64,000 nucleotides of DNA from Bradyrhizobium sp. CB1015 (GTDB taxonomy: Bacteria; Pseudomonadota; Alphaproteobacteria; Rhizobiales; Xanthobacteraceae), in contig NZ_CP104174.1 of the NCBI RefSeq assembly GCF_025200925.1, positions 1,364,001 through 1,428,000 of the forward strand, given 5' to 3'. Below are positions 9,011-18,621 of this stretch, piece by piece. Position numbers and translations under genes: made by a program. Position 1 is the stretch's first letter. Every line of letters begins with the position of its first letter. The notes beneath the pieces were generated by a model. The model ran no database searches. It worked only from the letters and a program-made list of their open reading frames with translations, and had not been told where the DNA came from.

Positions 9011-10421
9011 TTCATTGCCTCTCGTCCATCCACGCAGACCTGAGCGCGTCACGATTGAGCATGGGCTCGATGTAACTGAGAGGAGGCTGGACCGGTGTGA
9101 GTTTGGACAGCCCGAAACGAGAGGGCGGAGCATGTTGGCTGGCGATCAATACCTGCGGGTCGATTGTCGTCGGATGGACCACGGACCGCTGCGGCCTGCT
9201 TACGGCGTCGGCGCTGCTCAACATGCCCCTCATGCCAGATCTGTTTTTGTTTAAGAGGCTGACAGCCGCGGCAGCCCGCTGACGCGTCCGTGGGCCGATC
9301 ACGCCCGTCCTTGCACGCACTGACCCGGCCCCCGCAGAAAGAATAGCGCCGAGCCGCGCAACCGAAACCAAAGCGCGGGAGACGATCGGATTTGTGGCTG
9401 AACAGATGAGCGAAACTGACATGGAAACTCCCCAATTCGTCTTGGTCTGCGGCCAGTCTTGCTGGGCTGTCGAGCCTGTCGTGTCGTGAAGTCACGACAG
9501 TGCAAGTCTTTCCGGTATTCAAGGACACATCACGCGAGGCATCTGGCCACTGGCTTCACAGGCCGAGATGCACGCCGAAACGATCTGCCCCTCGCGGCCG
9601 GAAGAGCACCCTCTCGCGCGCAATTGTTCGCACGCAAGGTGTCAACCGTGCTGAAGTTGTGACGCGCCCGAGGTCCCCGCATACGTCGCAGCCCAGCGAA
9701 AGCTGCGAGCGATTGCAGAACCGAGCTCCACAGTTTTGCCATTGCGCATAGATCCCGGTGCCTACACCAGAACAACTTCGCCTCACGGAGTGCACAGCCC
9801 CAAAATGATCGGATCTCGATTTCGGAGTTGGAGTGTGCCCCGCAAGGCCGAGATAGCGGCCGCCAGCGTTCTTCTCGCACGGCGCATCTTGATTCGCTTG
9901 GGATAGGATCGGCGCTGCGTCCTTCGATCTCCACATAGGCGGTGTGGGACGCTGGCCCTGGAGAGGAGCTATCCAGCAGCATGATTGGGCGGCGCAGCGG
10001 AGCATTGTTCTTTTGAGACGTTCGCAATTCTTGCTACCTGTCAGGAAGAGTTCACGCGAGCGGGGGGCGGTGTCGCGACTGTCAGAAATCCTACAATCTG
10101 ACGCTAGGTGAGGTTCAAGTGCTTTTGACCGCTGGTCCGTAGCGGTGCTCTCGAACTCGACGAGTCTTTAGCAATGACGACACGTCCTAACCAAACTATC
10201 GAGCTGCGCGTCGCGCGCGTCCCTCTCCTCAAGGTCATGAGCATTTCGTCGGTCCAAAAGCGTAGCTTGAGCCAAAGGCGATGACAGTGTGTGAGGGCCG
10301 TCGTCTTTGCTGGCCCTTTAGGTGTGACGTCGTGGTCGTGCGGTCGACTTCGTGCGTGCGAACTCAGCAGGGAGACAGTGGCGCCCCGTGATGCTTCTAT
10401 GTGAGGCGCAGGAGCTAACCT
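9011..10421. other. Region upstream of ttsI, no recognised gene
   Basis: About 1.4 kb. Open frames occur but none has convincing features. I looked for a nod box upstream of ttsI and did not recognise one; a degenerate site could be missed by eye. Confidence 0.45.
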
Positions 10422-10592
10422 ATGGGATGCAGGCGCCGGAGCTCGCAAGCTGATTTGACTGACAAGGGACTGGAAGAATTGCGAAACGACATTCTTGAAT
10501 GCTGCCTCCATACATCACGAGCGACTATGGAGCTTTTAGGCAAGATCGGCAAAATCGATTCTTTTGATGGAACGCATCCAGGTAGCAGATAG
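10422..10592 (+). CDS. Possible small protein of 56 aa
   Basis: ATG 10422 follows GGAG (10411-10414) with 7-nt spacing. The product is charged and helix-prone, with an N-terminal basic stretch (GCRRRSS), then LTDKGLEELRNDILECC and a C-terminal MELLGKIGKIDSF. No family is recognised. The isolated position, good ribosome binding site and balanced composition are the only support; it could be a chance frame. Confidence 0.3.
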   Translation: MGCRRRSSQADLTDKGLEELRNDILECCLHTSRATMELLGKIGKIDSFDGTHPGSR

Positions 10593-11050
10593 ACCATTGT
10601 GCGAGGGCACGGCTTGCCGCGCGAGCGAGACTCTATTGACTTGATCTTTGATGCGCTCGCGTTCGAGCTCTTGCGATTGATCGCACCATCGATGGCAGGT
10701 CGAGCTGCGGAAACGATCGATGCGCGGCCTTAGTGGCTCACGTCATCTGAACTTTCTTCCGAACGTGTCGGCGGCGGCTGGATCGAGCGAGGAGGCCGCA
10801 GCACTCGAATGAGGCCGGGGAAGAACAAACAATGGCGCGAGTGTGTCCTCCGCCACACTGTCGGGTACCTCTTGGGATGTGGGCGCCCCTTCGTCCCTCG
10901 CCCGGTCAAGGGATAGGTCTCAGCGCCTGTGGCCAAGCCATTATCGTTGTCCGTGAAGCGGGCTCGCCTGGGATGACCCTTCCTTCGGGTGGTCATCTAG
11001 TCAGCATTAAGGGACCTACGAGCATGGCGCAGTCGCCAGTTGGCTAATCG
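10593..11050. other. Intergenic, no recognised gene
   Basis: No supported gene, repeat or structured element was seen in this stretch, which ends at the stop codon of the 325-aa effector gene. Confidence 0.5.
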
Positions 11051-12028
11051 TTACTCTCCAGTCCTCCGCTTGAAGGGGTTGTCTTCACTGGCGACTCGAT
11101 AGCTTTCCAAATTGCCGCCCAGGAACAAGCGCTCTGTCTCACTAGTTGGCGTTCTGCCAAGCGAACACATCAAATCCACATCCGCATCGATGTTGTCGCT
11201 ATCCTCCACATTCATTGCAAGGCCAATACTGCTCAGTACGTCGTCGGGCGTCCAGACCGCAGACTTCGGGACGACGTAGGTATGCAGCTTGTCGGCATTG
11301 TTTGCGATCGCTCTCGCCCAGTGGTCTCGGGAGACGCTGAGTTTCGAAGGGTCTTCGACCAACGACACGAATGGAGAAGCGGTCTTACCGCGCATATGCC
11401 ATCCAGCCTGGCGTGCCAGGTCCAGGGGATATCGCTCCAGAGGATCTCCAATGGAAGAATGATCGCGCGCCGTGTTACGGACGTGTGATATTGCAGATGT
11501 GGTGGCTTCCGTGCGCGGTTTGCAATCGCTGTCCTGGTTCTGGAAACGATGCAGCTTGAGATATGTCGATGCCGCTATATTTTCGAAAATGCGATCCCGG
11601 TCGACACCGTTGTCCCCCGCTGGCGCCCATCGCGCTGACTGGTTTTCGGCGAGGGCGATCTCGTTCTTGAGCTCTTGGAGCGTGGCGCCCATTAGCGTTG
11701 CCGCAAGCTGGGCGCGCGCGCCGACAAATGATGGGGCTGGATAGCGACTGGTTTCCGAGGCCGCGCCGCCTGGCGCAGACGAGGAGCGGGCGGTAGCGGA
11801 ATTTGCCGCTAAGGGGGGTGAAGCCGAGGTTGAATAGACCGAGTCTACGTCGTCTAGATTCAAGTCATTCAAGTGCTGCTCGAAGCTTGCTTGATCGTCT
11901 GAACTGTGCGCCGATGCGCTGATCTGGGTGTTAAGCTCGTCTTGTGGCCCGTGGACCCGTTGCGGCTCCTGTAGCGGGTTGTGAACCTCAAAGGGAGTGT
12001 CTGCGGCATTTCCTGTATCAACATTCAT
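11051..12028 (-). CDS. Putative type III effector, candidate R-S-E ADP-ribosyltransferase (325 aa)
   Basis: A near-perfect tts box lies 47 nt upstream, so secretion by the type III system is likely. The start is ATG 12028, preceded by AAGGGAGAG; the longer open frame would run back through the tts box and is wrong. The N-terminal 95 residues are disordered and carry FEQHL at 49-53. From about residue 100 the protein aligns with the 302-aa effector at 17.5 kb. Three conserved blocks fit the cholera-toxin type of mono-ADP-ribosyltransferase: LHRFQ with R161; H211 followed by TASPFVSLVED (S218/S222); and ETERLFLGG with the E-x-E pair E297/E299, preceded by a strand HTYVVP. The order and spacing resemble H, FVSTS-like, YVI, then ExE and LGGI in bacterial toxins. 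The enzymatic call is an inference; no function has been shown. Confidence 0.75.
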   Translation of the reverse strand: MNVDTGNAADTPFEVHNPLQEPQRVHGPQDELNTQISASAHSSDDQASFEQHLNDLNLDDVDSVYSTSASPPLAANSATARSSSAPGGAASETSRYPAPSFVGARAQLAATLMGATLQELKNEIALAENQSARWAPAGDNGVDRDRIFENIAASTYLKLHRFQNQDSDCKPRTEATTSAISHVRNTARDHSSIGDPLERYPLDLARQAGWHMRGKTASPFVSLVEDPSKLSVSRDHWARAIANNADKLHTYVVPKSAVWTPDDVLSSIGLAMNVEDSDNIDADVDLMCSLGRTPTSETERLFLGGNLESYRVASEDNPFKRRTGE

Positions 12029-12074
12029 CTCTCTCTCCCTTCGAAGTGCAGGCGGTCGGCGTAGTTGTTGCAGG

Positions 12075-12096
12075 TGCAGCTTTCGAGAAGCTGACC
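12075..12096 (-). promoter_or_regulatory. tts box (TtsI binding site)
   Basis: Minus-strand sequence GGTCAGCTTCTCGAAAGC followed by TGCA matches the tts consensus almost perfectly. It lies 47 nt upstream of the 325-aa effector start. Confidence 0.92.
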
Positions 12097-12721
12097 GACC
12101 AGGAAGGAGGTCATTTAGCTTTGGAAAGGGTCGAATAGAGTCAGTCAACGAGGCGAACGGTCAGCTGCACGGAAGCCGCGGGAGGCGACGTACCACGATA
12201 CCGTGCTGCCTTGTGCCCTCCGGCATTGGTGTTCGATCAGCCGAGATCGGCGCCGCTGAGTGAGCTTTTTCGGACCGCCGCGCCAGGTTCGCTCCACTAC
12301 CTCATGCGGACGCTTCATCCAGGGAGACGGTCCTTGCACAGCAAGACGGACGGACTGGCGCTTGCGGCTGGCCGAATGTCTTTCGTAGATCGTCTCCTTA
12401 TGCAGATGTGAGAACTGCATTCTCGCGCCCGTTAGGACTGCGATGGACAAGCGCAACCGGCTTCCGTTTTGTTGTTTCCAAGCGGAGGACGACGCTGGAT
12501 CAAATCGTTGTAGTCGACGCGCGCGAAGCTAAGCCACTTCAGCAAACCTGACCTACGAGGTTGTGATGTCGGAATAGCCATCACAGCGACTTGCGCCTCG
12601 TTGCGACAGGCTGCTTTTGTACAGGCGCGAGCGCGCGTTGTGTCTGGAATCAGACAAAGGGCTTGCGAGCACGACGTCTTTAAAAGCGCAATTTGCGGTA
12701 CTTATCGAGGGAGAAGAGCAT
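12097..12721. other. Intergenic between divergent effector and virK
   Basis: No gene is recognised. A poor tts-like match on the plus strand at 12513-12533 (GTCGACGC then GAAGCTAAG, 13 of 21 consensus positions) sits about 190 nt upstream of virK. It is listed only as a candidate. Confidence 0.4.
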
Positions 12722-13162
12722 ATGAAGTTTACTGGCCGAGCACTAACGATCCTGTTGTCCTTGCTTTCGGCCGCGAGCGTGAGCGCGCCGGCGAGAGCCG
12801 ACGAGCCCTCGCCGAAATACACCGAGGTGCTCAGTGCCCTCCAGGCGGGGAAGAATGTAAAGCTCATACTGGACATGAGCCGCTGTACCACAGCGGAGGG
12901 TGGCAAGCCTGCGTCGGCGACGCAAGCCGGCCTGCTCATCAATGCATTCAGGGTAACCGTCCAGAACGGCATCAGCTTCGCCAATGCTCATCAAACGGTC
13001 GACAGCTCCGGACATGCCGTGACCGAGTACATCCGCCATAGCCTTAGCCGCGAGGGCAAGCTGACGGTGCGAGCCTCGAAACTTGTCGTCGGGACCACCG
13101 AACTCGTGAACCAGGGCGAATTCATCTGCGAACTGCCGGATGGCGCAAAGTTCATCTGGTAA
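12722..13162 (+). CDS. virK: VirK-family periplasmic protein
   Basis: The 146-aa product has an N-terminal signal peptide (to about residue 26, ending APARA) and a domain resembling VirK of Agrobacterium, with the segment KNVKLILDMSRCT near residue 40 as the clearest signature, two cysteines (about 56 and 138), and a beta-rich C-terminal half. VirK proteins are exported proteins of unknown activity in plant-associated rhizobia. ATG 12722 follows GAGGGAGAAG. The gene is divergent from the 325-aa effector. Whether TtsI or another regulator controls it is not clear from the sequence. Confidence 0.8.
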   Translation: MKFTGRALTILLSLLSAASVSAPARADEPSPKYTEVLSALQAGKNVKLILDMSRCTTAEGGKPASATQAGLLINAFRVTVQNGISFANAHQTVDSSGHAVTEYIRHSLSREGKLTVRASKLVVGTTELVNQGEFICELPDGAKFIW

Positions 13163-13242
13163 CGAAGAGCACAGAGCAGGGGGCGCTTCAAAGACTTGAT
13201 CCTTTAATCGCGCGGACACCTTCGCACGGATACGGATCCTTT

Positions 13243-13279
13243 CGATCGTCAGGAACGATCAGAGTGTTTCTGACGGTCG
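13243..13279 (+). terminator. Possible terminator downstream of virK
   Basis: Arms CGATCGTCAG and CTGACGGTCG pair with one G-U around a 17-nt loop, followed by a short T-containing run. It is 80 nt past the virK stop. Weak T tract. Confidence 0.35.
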
Positions 13280-13740
13280 TTTCGTCGGGCGAGGATCAAG
13301 TTGCACGAACTTGCTGCTCAGGTAACTCATGAGGGCCGCCGATCTAGATTCGATATCAGGGATTGGAAGATCGGCGGTTCAGCCAGTCGTCGGATGGGGG
13401 GAGCAAGGCTCTCACTTGAACGCTTCAGATGAACTCGCCAAGGACGCCCTCACGCAGTCTGCGGTCATCGTAAGAACATTCCAAGTCGATCCAGCCGCGG
13501 GCTCGCGTTGATGACACTCGACCTAGGCGCCCAGGATGCGCTCGTATCCTTCATCCGCCTCTTTTGGGGTCCTTCACCTTGAAATCTCAGTGCTGCCGAA
13601 TGCAGCCACAAGGTGATTGAACCATCCCGCTTAAGATCATCTGGGCTGGCCGCTATGGGTTTGCTCACCGCTCGTAAACTGCGTTCGCGCGCAGATCGAA
13701 GCTCTCTGAGCAAACGATCCGTGGTTTCGGCAGCTTGAGC
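13280..13740. other. Intergenic, no recognised gene
   Basis: No supported gene or structure was seen between the virK terminator candidate and the effector relic. Confidence 0.5.
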
Positions 13741-13843
13741 AACTGCTCGAGGTGCCGACGAGCACCTCGTTCAGCCAAATTGCGCGCCAACGGAAGAGCT
13801 GAGCGCGGCCATCGGTTAGGCTGATCGCGTTGTATCGATCCAT
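13741..13843 (-). pseudogene. Deleted paralog of the 813-aa effector
   Basis: From the start at 13843 the frame reads MDRYNAISLTDG, matching MDRFNTINPADR of the 813-aa effector; it then jumps to a segment (about 13741-13810) matching the last codons and the 3' flank of that gene. Nearly the whole coding region is therefore lost in one internal deletion. The tts box and its 43-nt distance to the start are preserved exactly. The residual frame is open for some distance and could make a short peptide. Confidence 0.85.
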
Positions 13844-13885
13844 TCTGCGGTCGGCGGGCATGGCTACCTCGTTCTATCGCTACCA

Positions 13886-13908
13886 TGTTAGCTTCGCAAA
13901 AGCTGACC
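13886..13908 (-). promoter_or_regulatory. tts box of the deleted effector paralog
   Basis: Minus strand GGTCAGCTTTTGCGAAGCTA then ACA matches the tts consensus. It is 43 nt from the relic start, the same as at the intact gene (4988 versus 4945). Confidence 0.88.
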
Positions 13909-14015
13909 TGGCCAGGCGGAAACCTAGAATGAATAGTGGGCAAGGGTCGTTCCAACCCGCGGATAAGTGCGGCGAACTTCAGAGACGATACAGGGTTGGG
14001 CTGAACTCTCATGTT

Positions 14016-14023
14016 TCCAAGCG
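14016..14023 (+). repeat. 8-bp target-site duplication of the IS256-type element
   Basis: TCCAAGCG here is repeated at 17343-17350, directly flanking the terminal inverted repeats. Confidence 0.88.
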
Positions 14024-14180
14024 GGTCGTGTCCCCGGTGATGGTGTAGCTCGGTAGAGCAAAGCCGTCCGCACGCGCGCCCTCCCATGGCGCCGTAGCGG
14101 GCGGGCGGCTTTGCGGTGGTCACCGGCAGTTCGCCGGTAGGGTCGGGTTGCTGACACCAACCTGATTCGAGGAACCACCG

Positions 14181-15380
14181 ATGACCGATGAGATGATGAA
14201 CCTCCGCACGCTCGTGGAGAAGACCCCCGATGCGGATCTGCTGCGCGAGATGATCGGCTTTGCTGCCCAGCGCCTGATGGAGCTGGAAGTGGAAGGCCAG
14301 ACCGGGGCCGCCTACGGCGAGAAGAACCCCGAGCGTCTGGCGCAGCGCAACGGCTACCGCGACCGGACCTGGGAGACCCGCGCCGGCACGGTCGAGCTGC
14401 GCATTCCCAAGCTGCGCAAAGGCTCCTACTTCCCCGGCTTTCTGGAGCCGCGCCGGATGGCCGAGAAGGCGCTCACCGCCGTGGTGCAGGAAGCTTATGT
14501 GCAGGGCGTCTCGACCCGCTCCGTCGACGATCTGGTGCAGGCGATGGGCATGAGCGGCATCTCCAAGAGCCAGGTCTCGCGGCTGTGCGCGGAGATCGAT
14601 GACAAGGTGAAGGCGTTCCTCGCTCGCCCGATCGAGGGCGATTGGCCCTATCTGTGGATCGACGCCACCTACGTGAAGGTGCGCCAGCAGGGGCGCATCG
14701 TGTCGGTCGCGGTGATCGTCGCGGTCGGCGTCAACAGCGATGGCCGGCGCGAAGTTCTCGGCATGGACATTGGTCCCTCGGAGGCCGAGACATTCTGGAC
14801 GGCGTTCCTGCGCAAGCTCGCCCGCCGCGGCCTGCGCGGCGTCAAGCTGGTCGTCTCCGACGCCCACGAGGGCATCAAGGCGACCGTCGCCAAGGTGCTC
14901 AACGCCAGTTGGCAGCGTTGCCGCGTGCACTTCATGCGCAACGCGCTGGCCCATGCCGGCAAAAGTGGACGGCGTGTCGTCTCCGCCTTCATCGCCACTG
15001 CGTTTGCCCAGGACGATGCCGAGGCCGCACGAGCGCAATGGCGGAAGGTCGCCGATCAGCTCCGCCCCAAGCTACCCAAGCTCGCCGGCTTCCTCGACGA
15101 GGCCGAGACCGATGTGCTGGCCTACATGACGTTCCCGCCGCAGCACCGCACCAAGCTGCACTCGACCAACCCGATCGAGCGCCTCAACGGCGAGATCAAG
15201 CGCCGGACCGAGGTCGTCGGCATCTTCCCCAATGAGGACGCTATCGTCCGCCTCATCGGCGCGATCCTGCTCGAACAGAATGATGAATGGGCCGTCCAGC
15301 GCGCCCGTTACATGACGCTGGAAACCATCGCGCCGTCGAGCGATGATCCAACCGTCAGCCTCCCGGCTATCGCCAGCTGA
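14181..15380 (+). CDS. IS256-family (Mutator-type) transposase
   Basis: The 399-aa protein is full length for the family. The DDE residues are visible in WIDATYVK (D), VVSDAHEG (D) and [13 protein letters not shown] (E), together with the characteristic CRVHFMRN and [10 protein letters not shown] segments. The N-terminal half contains [21 protein letters not shown] typical motifs. No frameshift or stop is seen, so the enzyme should be functional; the copy is nevertheless likely stranded because its right terminal repeat is interrupted by an intron 60 nt downstream of the gene. Confidence 0.93.
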   Translation: MTDEMMNLRTLVEKTPDADLLREMIGFAAQRLMELEVEGQTGAAYGEKNPERLAQRNGYRDRTWETRAGTVELRIPKLRKGSYFPGFLEPRRMAEKALTAVVQEAYVQGVSTRSVDDLVQAMGMSGISKSQVSRLCAEIDDKVKAFLARPIEGDWPYLWIDATYVKVRQQGRIVSVAVIVAVGVNSDGRREVLGMDIGPSEAETFWTAFLRKLARRGLRGVKLVVSDAHEGIKATVAKVLNASWQRCRVHFMRNALAHAGKSGRRVVSAFIATAFAQDDAEAARAQWRKVADQLRPKLPKLAGFLDEAETDVLAYMTFPPQHRTKLHSTNPIERLNGEIKRRTEVVGIFPNEDAIVRLIGAILLEQNDEWAVQRARYMTLETIAPSSDDPTVSLPAIAS

Positions 15381-15838
15381 CCAGTCCGGCTTTTGCCGGC
15401 GAACGCGGTGTCCCACCGCCAGTTACACCACGCTCAGGGAGTACGTCATGCCAAGCTGATGATTGCTTGTGGGTGCAAGTCCCATCCGGCCAAAGCTGTA
15501 GCAGGCAAGCCGGGACCGAGTCTTGCGGGCGTCGCGGCAACGCGGGGTCTGAAGTGTAGACAGGAGCCATGCGGGGTGCGGGAATGAGCCTCGAAAGGTG
15601 GATGTTCGCGGAGGCCGAGTGTGTTCCCTAGTCACGAAGGCTGCATGAGCATCGTCGTTATGCGAGACGATGTCGCTCCGTCGGGGTCGATGGCCGCATC
15701 ACGTATGGAAGGCAATCATCGGAACATGAGAGGCCCGACCGGGTCCATTGGATTGGTCTCCAGTGGGGGACAGCGGCAAGGCACTGCCAGAGCCGTTGTC
15801 CGAGCTGAGGTCGGGAGTCGGACTGGTCCATACTACCT

Positions 15839-17248
15839 GTGAAGTCGTCGAAGGTAACGAGACGGATGGAGGGAAGGGACCAGCCCGAGGGGAGCCTGCG
15901 CGAGGAGGCCAGGGTCCGGACGCAGAGCCGGGTTGCCTTGCCGCCGAACCTCAAGCGGGTGAACGCGGCAGCCAAGCAAGCTGCCCAAACCCGATTCACT
16001 GCCCTGCTGCACCATGTCGACGAAGACGCTCTTCTTCGGGCGTTTCGACGACAAAAGCGGCAGGCCAGCGCGGGGGTCGATGGGGTGACGGTGGCGAAGT
16101 ACGAAGAGAGGCTGACGGATAACCTCCGCGACCTCTGCGGACGGGTCCACTCCGGTCGTTACCGGCCACAGCCGGTGCGGCGCGTCTACATCCCCAAAGC
16201 CGATGGCGGTAAGCGGCCTCTCGGCGTGCCGGCGCTAGAGGACAAGATTGTCCAAAGCGCGGTGGCCGAGGTGCTGAGCGCCGTCTACGAGGCCGACTTC
16301 CTCGGGTTCTCCTACGGCTTCCGGCCGGGGCGGAATCCTCACATGGCGCTTGATGCCCTGCATACGGCGATCATGAGCCAGCATGTGAACTGGGTGCTCG
16401 ATGCCGACATACGCAGCTTCTTCGACTCGGTCGACCACGAGTGGCTATTGCGGATGCTGGCACACAGGATCGCCGATCCTCGCATCTTGCGGCTCATCGG
16501 GCTGTGGCTGCGAGCTGGCGTTCTTGAGAGCGGCGAGAAGCAAGAGACGGACAGGGGCACGCCGCAAGGGGCAGGCATCAGCCCGCTCCTTGCCAACGTC
16601 TTCCTGCACTACATCCTCGATCTCTGGGTCCAGAAATGGCGTCGTCGCCGCGCACGCGGTCGTATCGTGATCGTGCGCTACGCGGACGACTTCGTCATGG
16701 GCTTCGAGAACAAGGCAGATGCGCAGGAAATGCTCTTGGCCCTCAAGGCGCGGCTGGCCAGCTTCGGCCTGACGCTCCATGAGGACAAGACGCGGCTGAT
16801 CGAGTTTGGCCGGTTCGCGGCCGTCTCGCGTCAGCGGCGGGGCGAGCGGCGGCCAGAGACCTTCGCCTTCCTCGGCTTCACCCACTACTGCGGGCGGACC
16901 CGAGATGGCCGGTTCATCGTGAAGCACAAGACGGAAGGGAAACGCCTGACGCGCAAGCTGACGGCGTTGCGCCAGGAGGCCTGGCGGCTCATGCACGCGC
17001 CACTGGCCACGCAGCACGAGTGGTTCGCCGCCGTGCTGCGCGGGCACTATGGCTATTATGGCAGGCCGCACAATTATCCAGCGCTCAACGGCTTCTACCG
17101 CGAAGTGCGTCGGACCTGGCTGCGTTGTCTGAGACGGCGTAGCCAGAAAAGTCGGCGCATGGGCTGGCCGGAGTTCGAGACCCTGACGGCACGCTTCCGC
17201 CTGCCAACTCCACGCATCACTCGCACATGGGCGCAGGCGCGGATATGA
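15839..17248 (+). CDS. Group II intron reverse transcriptase/maturase
   Basis: The multifunctional intron-encoded protein copies the intron RNA and helps it fold. RT motifs are clear: IPKADGGKRPLGVPALEDKI, GFRPGRNPHMAL, the catalytic YADDF in VRYADDFVMGF, and the maturase domain X with a C-terminal basic tail. No HNH endonuclease domain is visible, as in several bacterial classes. The annotated start is a GTG; a later Met would shorten the N-terminus without touching RT motifs. Predicted length is 469 aa. Confidence 0.93.
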   Translation: MKSSKVTRRMEGRDQPEGSLREEARVRTQSRVALPPNLKRVNAAAKQAAQTRFTALLHHVDEDALLRAFRRQKRQASAGVDGVTVAKYEERLTDNLRDLCGRVHSGRYRPQPVRRVYIPKADGGKRPLGVPALEDKIVQSAVAEVLSAVYEADFLGFSYGFRPGRNPHMALDALHTAIMSQHVNWVLDADIRSFFDSVDHEWLLRMLAHRIADPRILRLIGLWLRAGVLESGEKQETDRGTPQGAGISPLLANVFLHYILDLWVQKWRRRRARGRIVIVRYADDFVMGFENKADAQEMLLALKARLASFGLTLHEDKTRLIEFGRFAAVSRQRRGERRPETFAFLGFTHYCGRTRDGRFIVKHKTEGKRLTRKLTALRQEAWRLMHAPLATQHEWFAAVLRGHYGYYGRPHNYPALNGFYREVRRTWLRCLRRRSQKSRRMGWPEFETLTARFRLPTPRITRTWAQARI

Positions 17249-17267
17249 CGCGGGTTACCCTCGGGAA

Positions 17268-17301
17268 GAGCCGGGTGCGGGAAAGCCGCCTGCCCGGATC
17301 T
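17268..17301 (+). ncRNA. Group II intron domain V
   Basis: GAGCCGGGTGCGGGAAAGCC followed by GCCTGCCCGGATC forms the compact hairpin typical of the catalytic domain V, 20 nt after the RT stop and about 35 nt before the intron 3' end. Confidence 0.8.
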
Positions 17302-17475
17302 GTGAGGGCAAAGCCAAATGGCCGAGCTACTCGACCACGATCTCCAAGCGCGGTACGCGGCCAGTCCCCCGCGCTGGCCAGTTGGGCCGGAGTATTATTG
17401 GTAGCGTGAAACGCTACTGTTTGATTTCTCCGAGCGTCGTAAAAGGCAAGTCACCCTTTCCGAGGCCTGTACCAC

Positions 17476-18384
17476 TCAGTCGTTTGTTCCTGACGTTTTG
17501 TATGGATTAGATGCGCTAGCGGTCCGATAGTCATCCAGGTTCCCGCCGAGAAATAGTACCTCACGCTCCTCAGTTGGGGTATCGCTCACCCAAGCCAGAG
17601 CGGGTTCGTCATTCTCAGTCCCGTCCTCGAGAATACTGACGATGTCTTCCGCCGTCCATGTTGTGACTCTCGGGACCGTGTAGGTGTGCAACTCATTCGC
17701 GTTTTCCGCGATTGCTTTGGCGCCATACTCGTTGTCATCGTCCGGCGAAAGGAGCAGTTGTGAGGCCTCCTCAGACAGTGACACAAAAGGCGAAGAACTG
17801 GTACCTCCCCTCATGTGCTCTGCCGCTGTGCGACCCAGATCAAGTCGTTGGCCTCCCCAGATATTCCAGGGGGCGGCCTCATAACGCAAAGCCGCCATGG
17901 AACGCAAATGGGCCATCGCGCTTTGACGGTCCAACGCATGTGGCTTGCAATGGCTGGCGTGGTTTTGAAAGCGCTCCAGCTCCACGTATGACGATCCCAC
18001 CACGTCATCGTAAACGCGGCCACTGTCCACGCGGTCGACTGACAATCCACTCGCTCGTGACCATTTTGCTGATCTTTGCGCAGCGAGTTCGATTTCTCTT
18101 CTGAGTTCCGCAATGTTAGCGCACGTCAGCGTTGCGGCAAGTTGAGCGCGTGTTCTGACAAAGGATGCAGCCGTGCAGCGTTCATTCTCCGGGATACCTT
18201 GCGCTCTCTTGTTACCGTCCGTTACCGTCCGGCTCGATCCGGCCCCAGGTGAAGCCAATGCTGCGAGGATTGGCTGAGACTCTCTAAGCCGCTGCTCAAA
18301 ATCTGCTTGCGCTATCTCTTCCTGTTGAGGCTCGAGGTAATTCATCCGAGCCTCGGATCGGTTGACGTCCTCAAATGGGTCCAT
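17476..18384 (-). CDS. Putative type III effector, candidate R-S-E ADP-ribosyltransferase (302 aa)
   Basis: This is a diverged paralog of the 325-aa effector at 11 kb. It starts MDPFEDVN, with AGGGAG upstream, and carries the N-terminal motif FEQRL at 29-33. Conserved blocks with the paralog are SFVRTRAQLAATL (about 74), LERFQNHASHCKPH with R138, EHMRGGTSSSPFVSLSEE with S198/S202, LHTYTVP, and EREVLFLGGNLDDYR with the E-x-E pair E273/E275. These fit the Arg, Ser and Glu-x-Glu motifs of cholera-toxin-like ADP-ribosyltransferases (inference). A tts box lies 238 nt upstream, farther than usual. The gene ends 126 nt from the IS256 element, so the neighbourhood was rearranged after it arrived. Confidence 0.74.
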   Translation of the reverse strand: MDPFEDVNRSEARMNYLEPQQEEIAQADFEQRLRESQPILAALASPGAGSSRTVTDGNKRAQGIPENERCTAASFVRTRAQLAATLTCANIAELRREIELAAQRSAKWSRASGLSVDRVDSGRVYDDVVGSSYVELERFQNHASHCKPHALDRQSAMAHLRSMAALRYEAAPWNIWGGQRLDLGRTAAEHMRGGTSSSPFVSLSEEASQLLLSPDDDNEYGAKAIAENANELHTYTVPRVTTWTAEDIVSILEDGTENDEPALAWVSDTPTEEREVLFLGGNLDDYRTASASNPYKTSGTND

Positions 18385-18621
18385 GTCGGTCTCCCTTTGG
18401 TAGCCTTGTCACTATCATTCGTACGAAGTTGATCCGATAAGGATCAGAAACCGAGACGCCCGCAATGTCGATAAAACGCACCGGCTCCGGTTCTCGAACC
18501 GATCGGTGTGTTGAGGGCATACGGGTCGGACTGACCGCCGATCCAAGTCATTCTTCTGTTCCAGAGCTTGGGCCATCAAGTCGGCCTGCCGTCCGGATAA
18601 AGATGCTGCGATGCTAGAAGG

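Larger units (their letters stand above)
15441..17335 (+). mobile_element. Group II intron inserted in the IS256 right terminal repeat
   Basis: Boundaries are set by the restored inverted repeat: the exon ends CAGGGA, the intron starts GTACG and ends CTACTCGAC, and the exon resumes CACGATC. The 5' region has the typical GGGTGCAAGTCCC hairpin segment at about 15471-15483, the RT gene sits in domain IV, and domain V is near 17268. The 5' end deviates from the usual GTGYG by one base. Length is 1895 nt. Confidence 0.82.
14024..17342 (+). mobile_element. IS256-family insertion sequence carrying a group II intron
   Basis: The left end starts GGTCGTGTCCC at 14024. The right end reads CAGGGA at 15435-15440, is interrupted, and resumes CACGATC at 17336-17342. 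Joining the two right-hand parts restores a 27-nt inverted repeat (20 of 27 matching the left end). The 8-bp flanks TCCAAGCG are identical. Without the intron the element is 1424 bp, normal for IS256. It contains one transposase gene. Because the intron splits the right terminal repeat at the DNA level, the element is probably immobile unless transposase tolerates the insertion. Confidence 0.88.

Noticed and set aside
12513..12533. tts box for virK
   Set aside because: Only 13 of 21 consensus positions match and the GTCAGC half is broken; kept as a remark, not as a feature.
14181..15380. Several long antisense frames inside transposase and RT genes
   Set aside because: They are shadows of GC-rich coding sequence and lack start signals.
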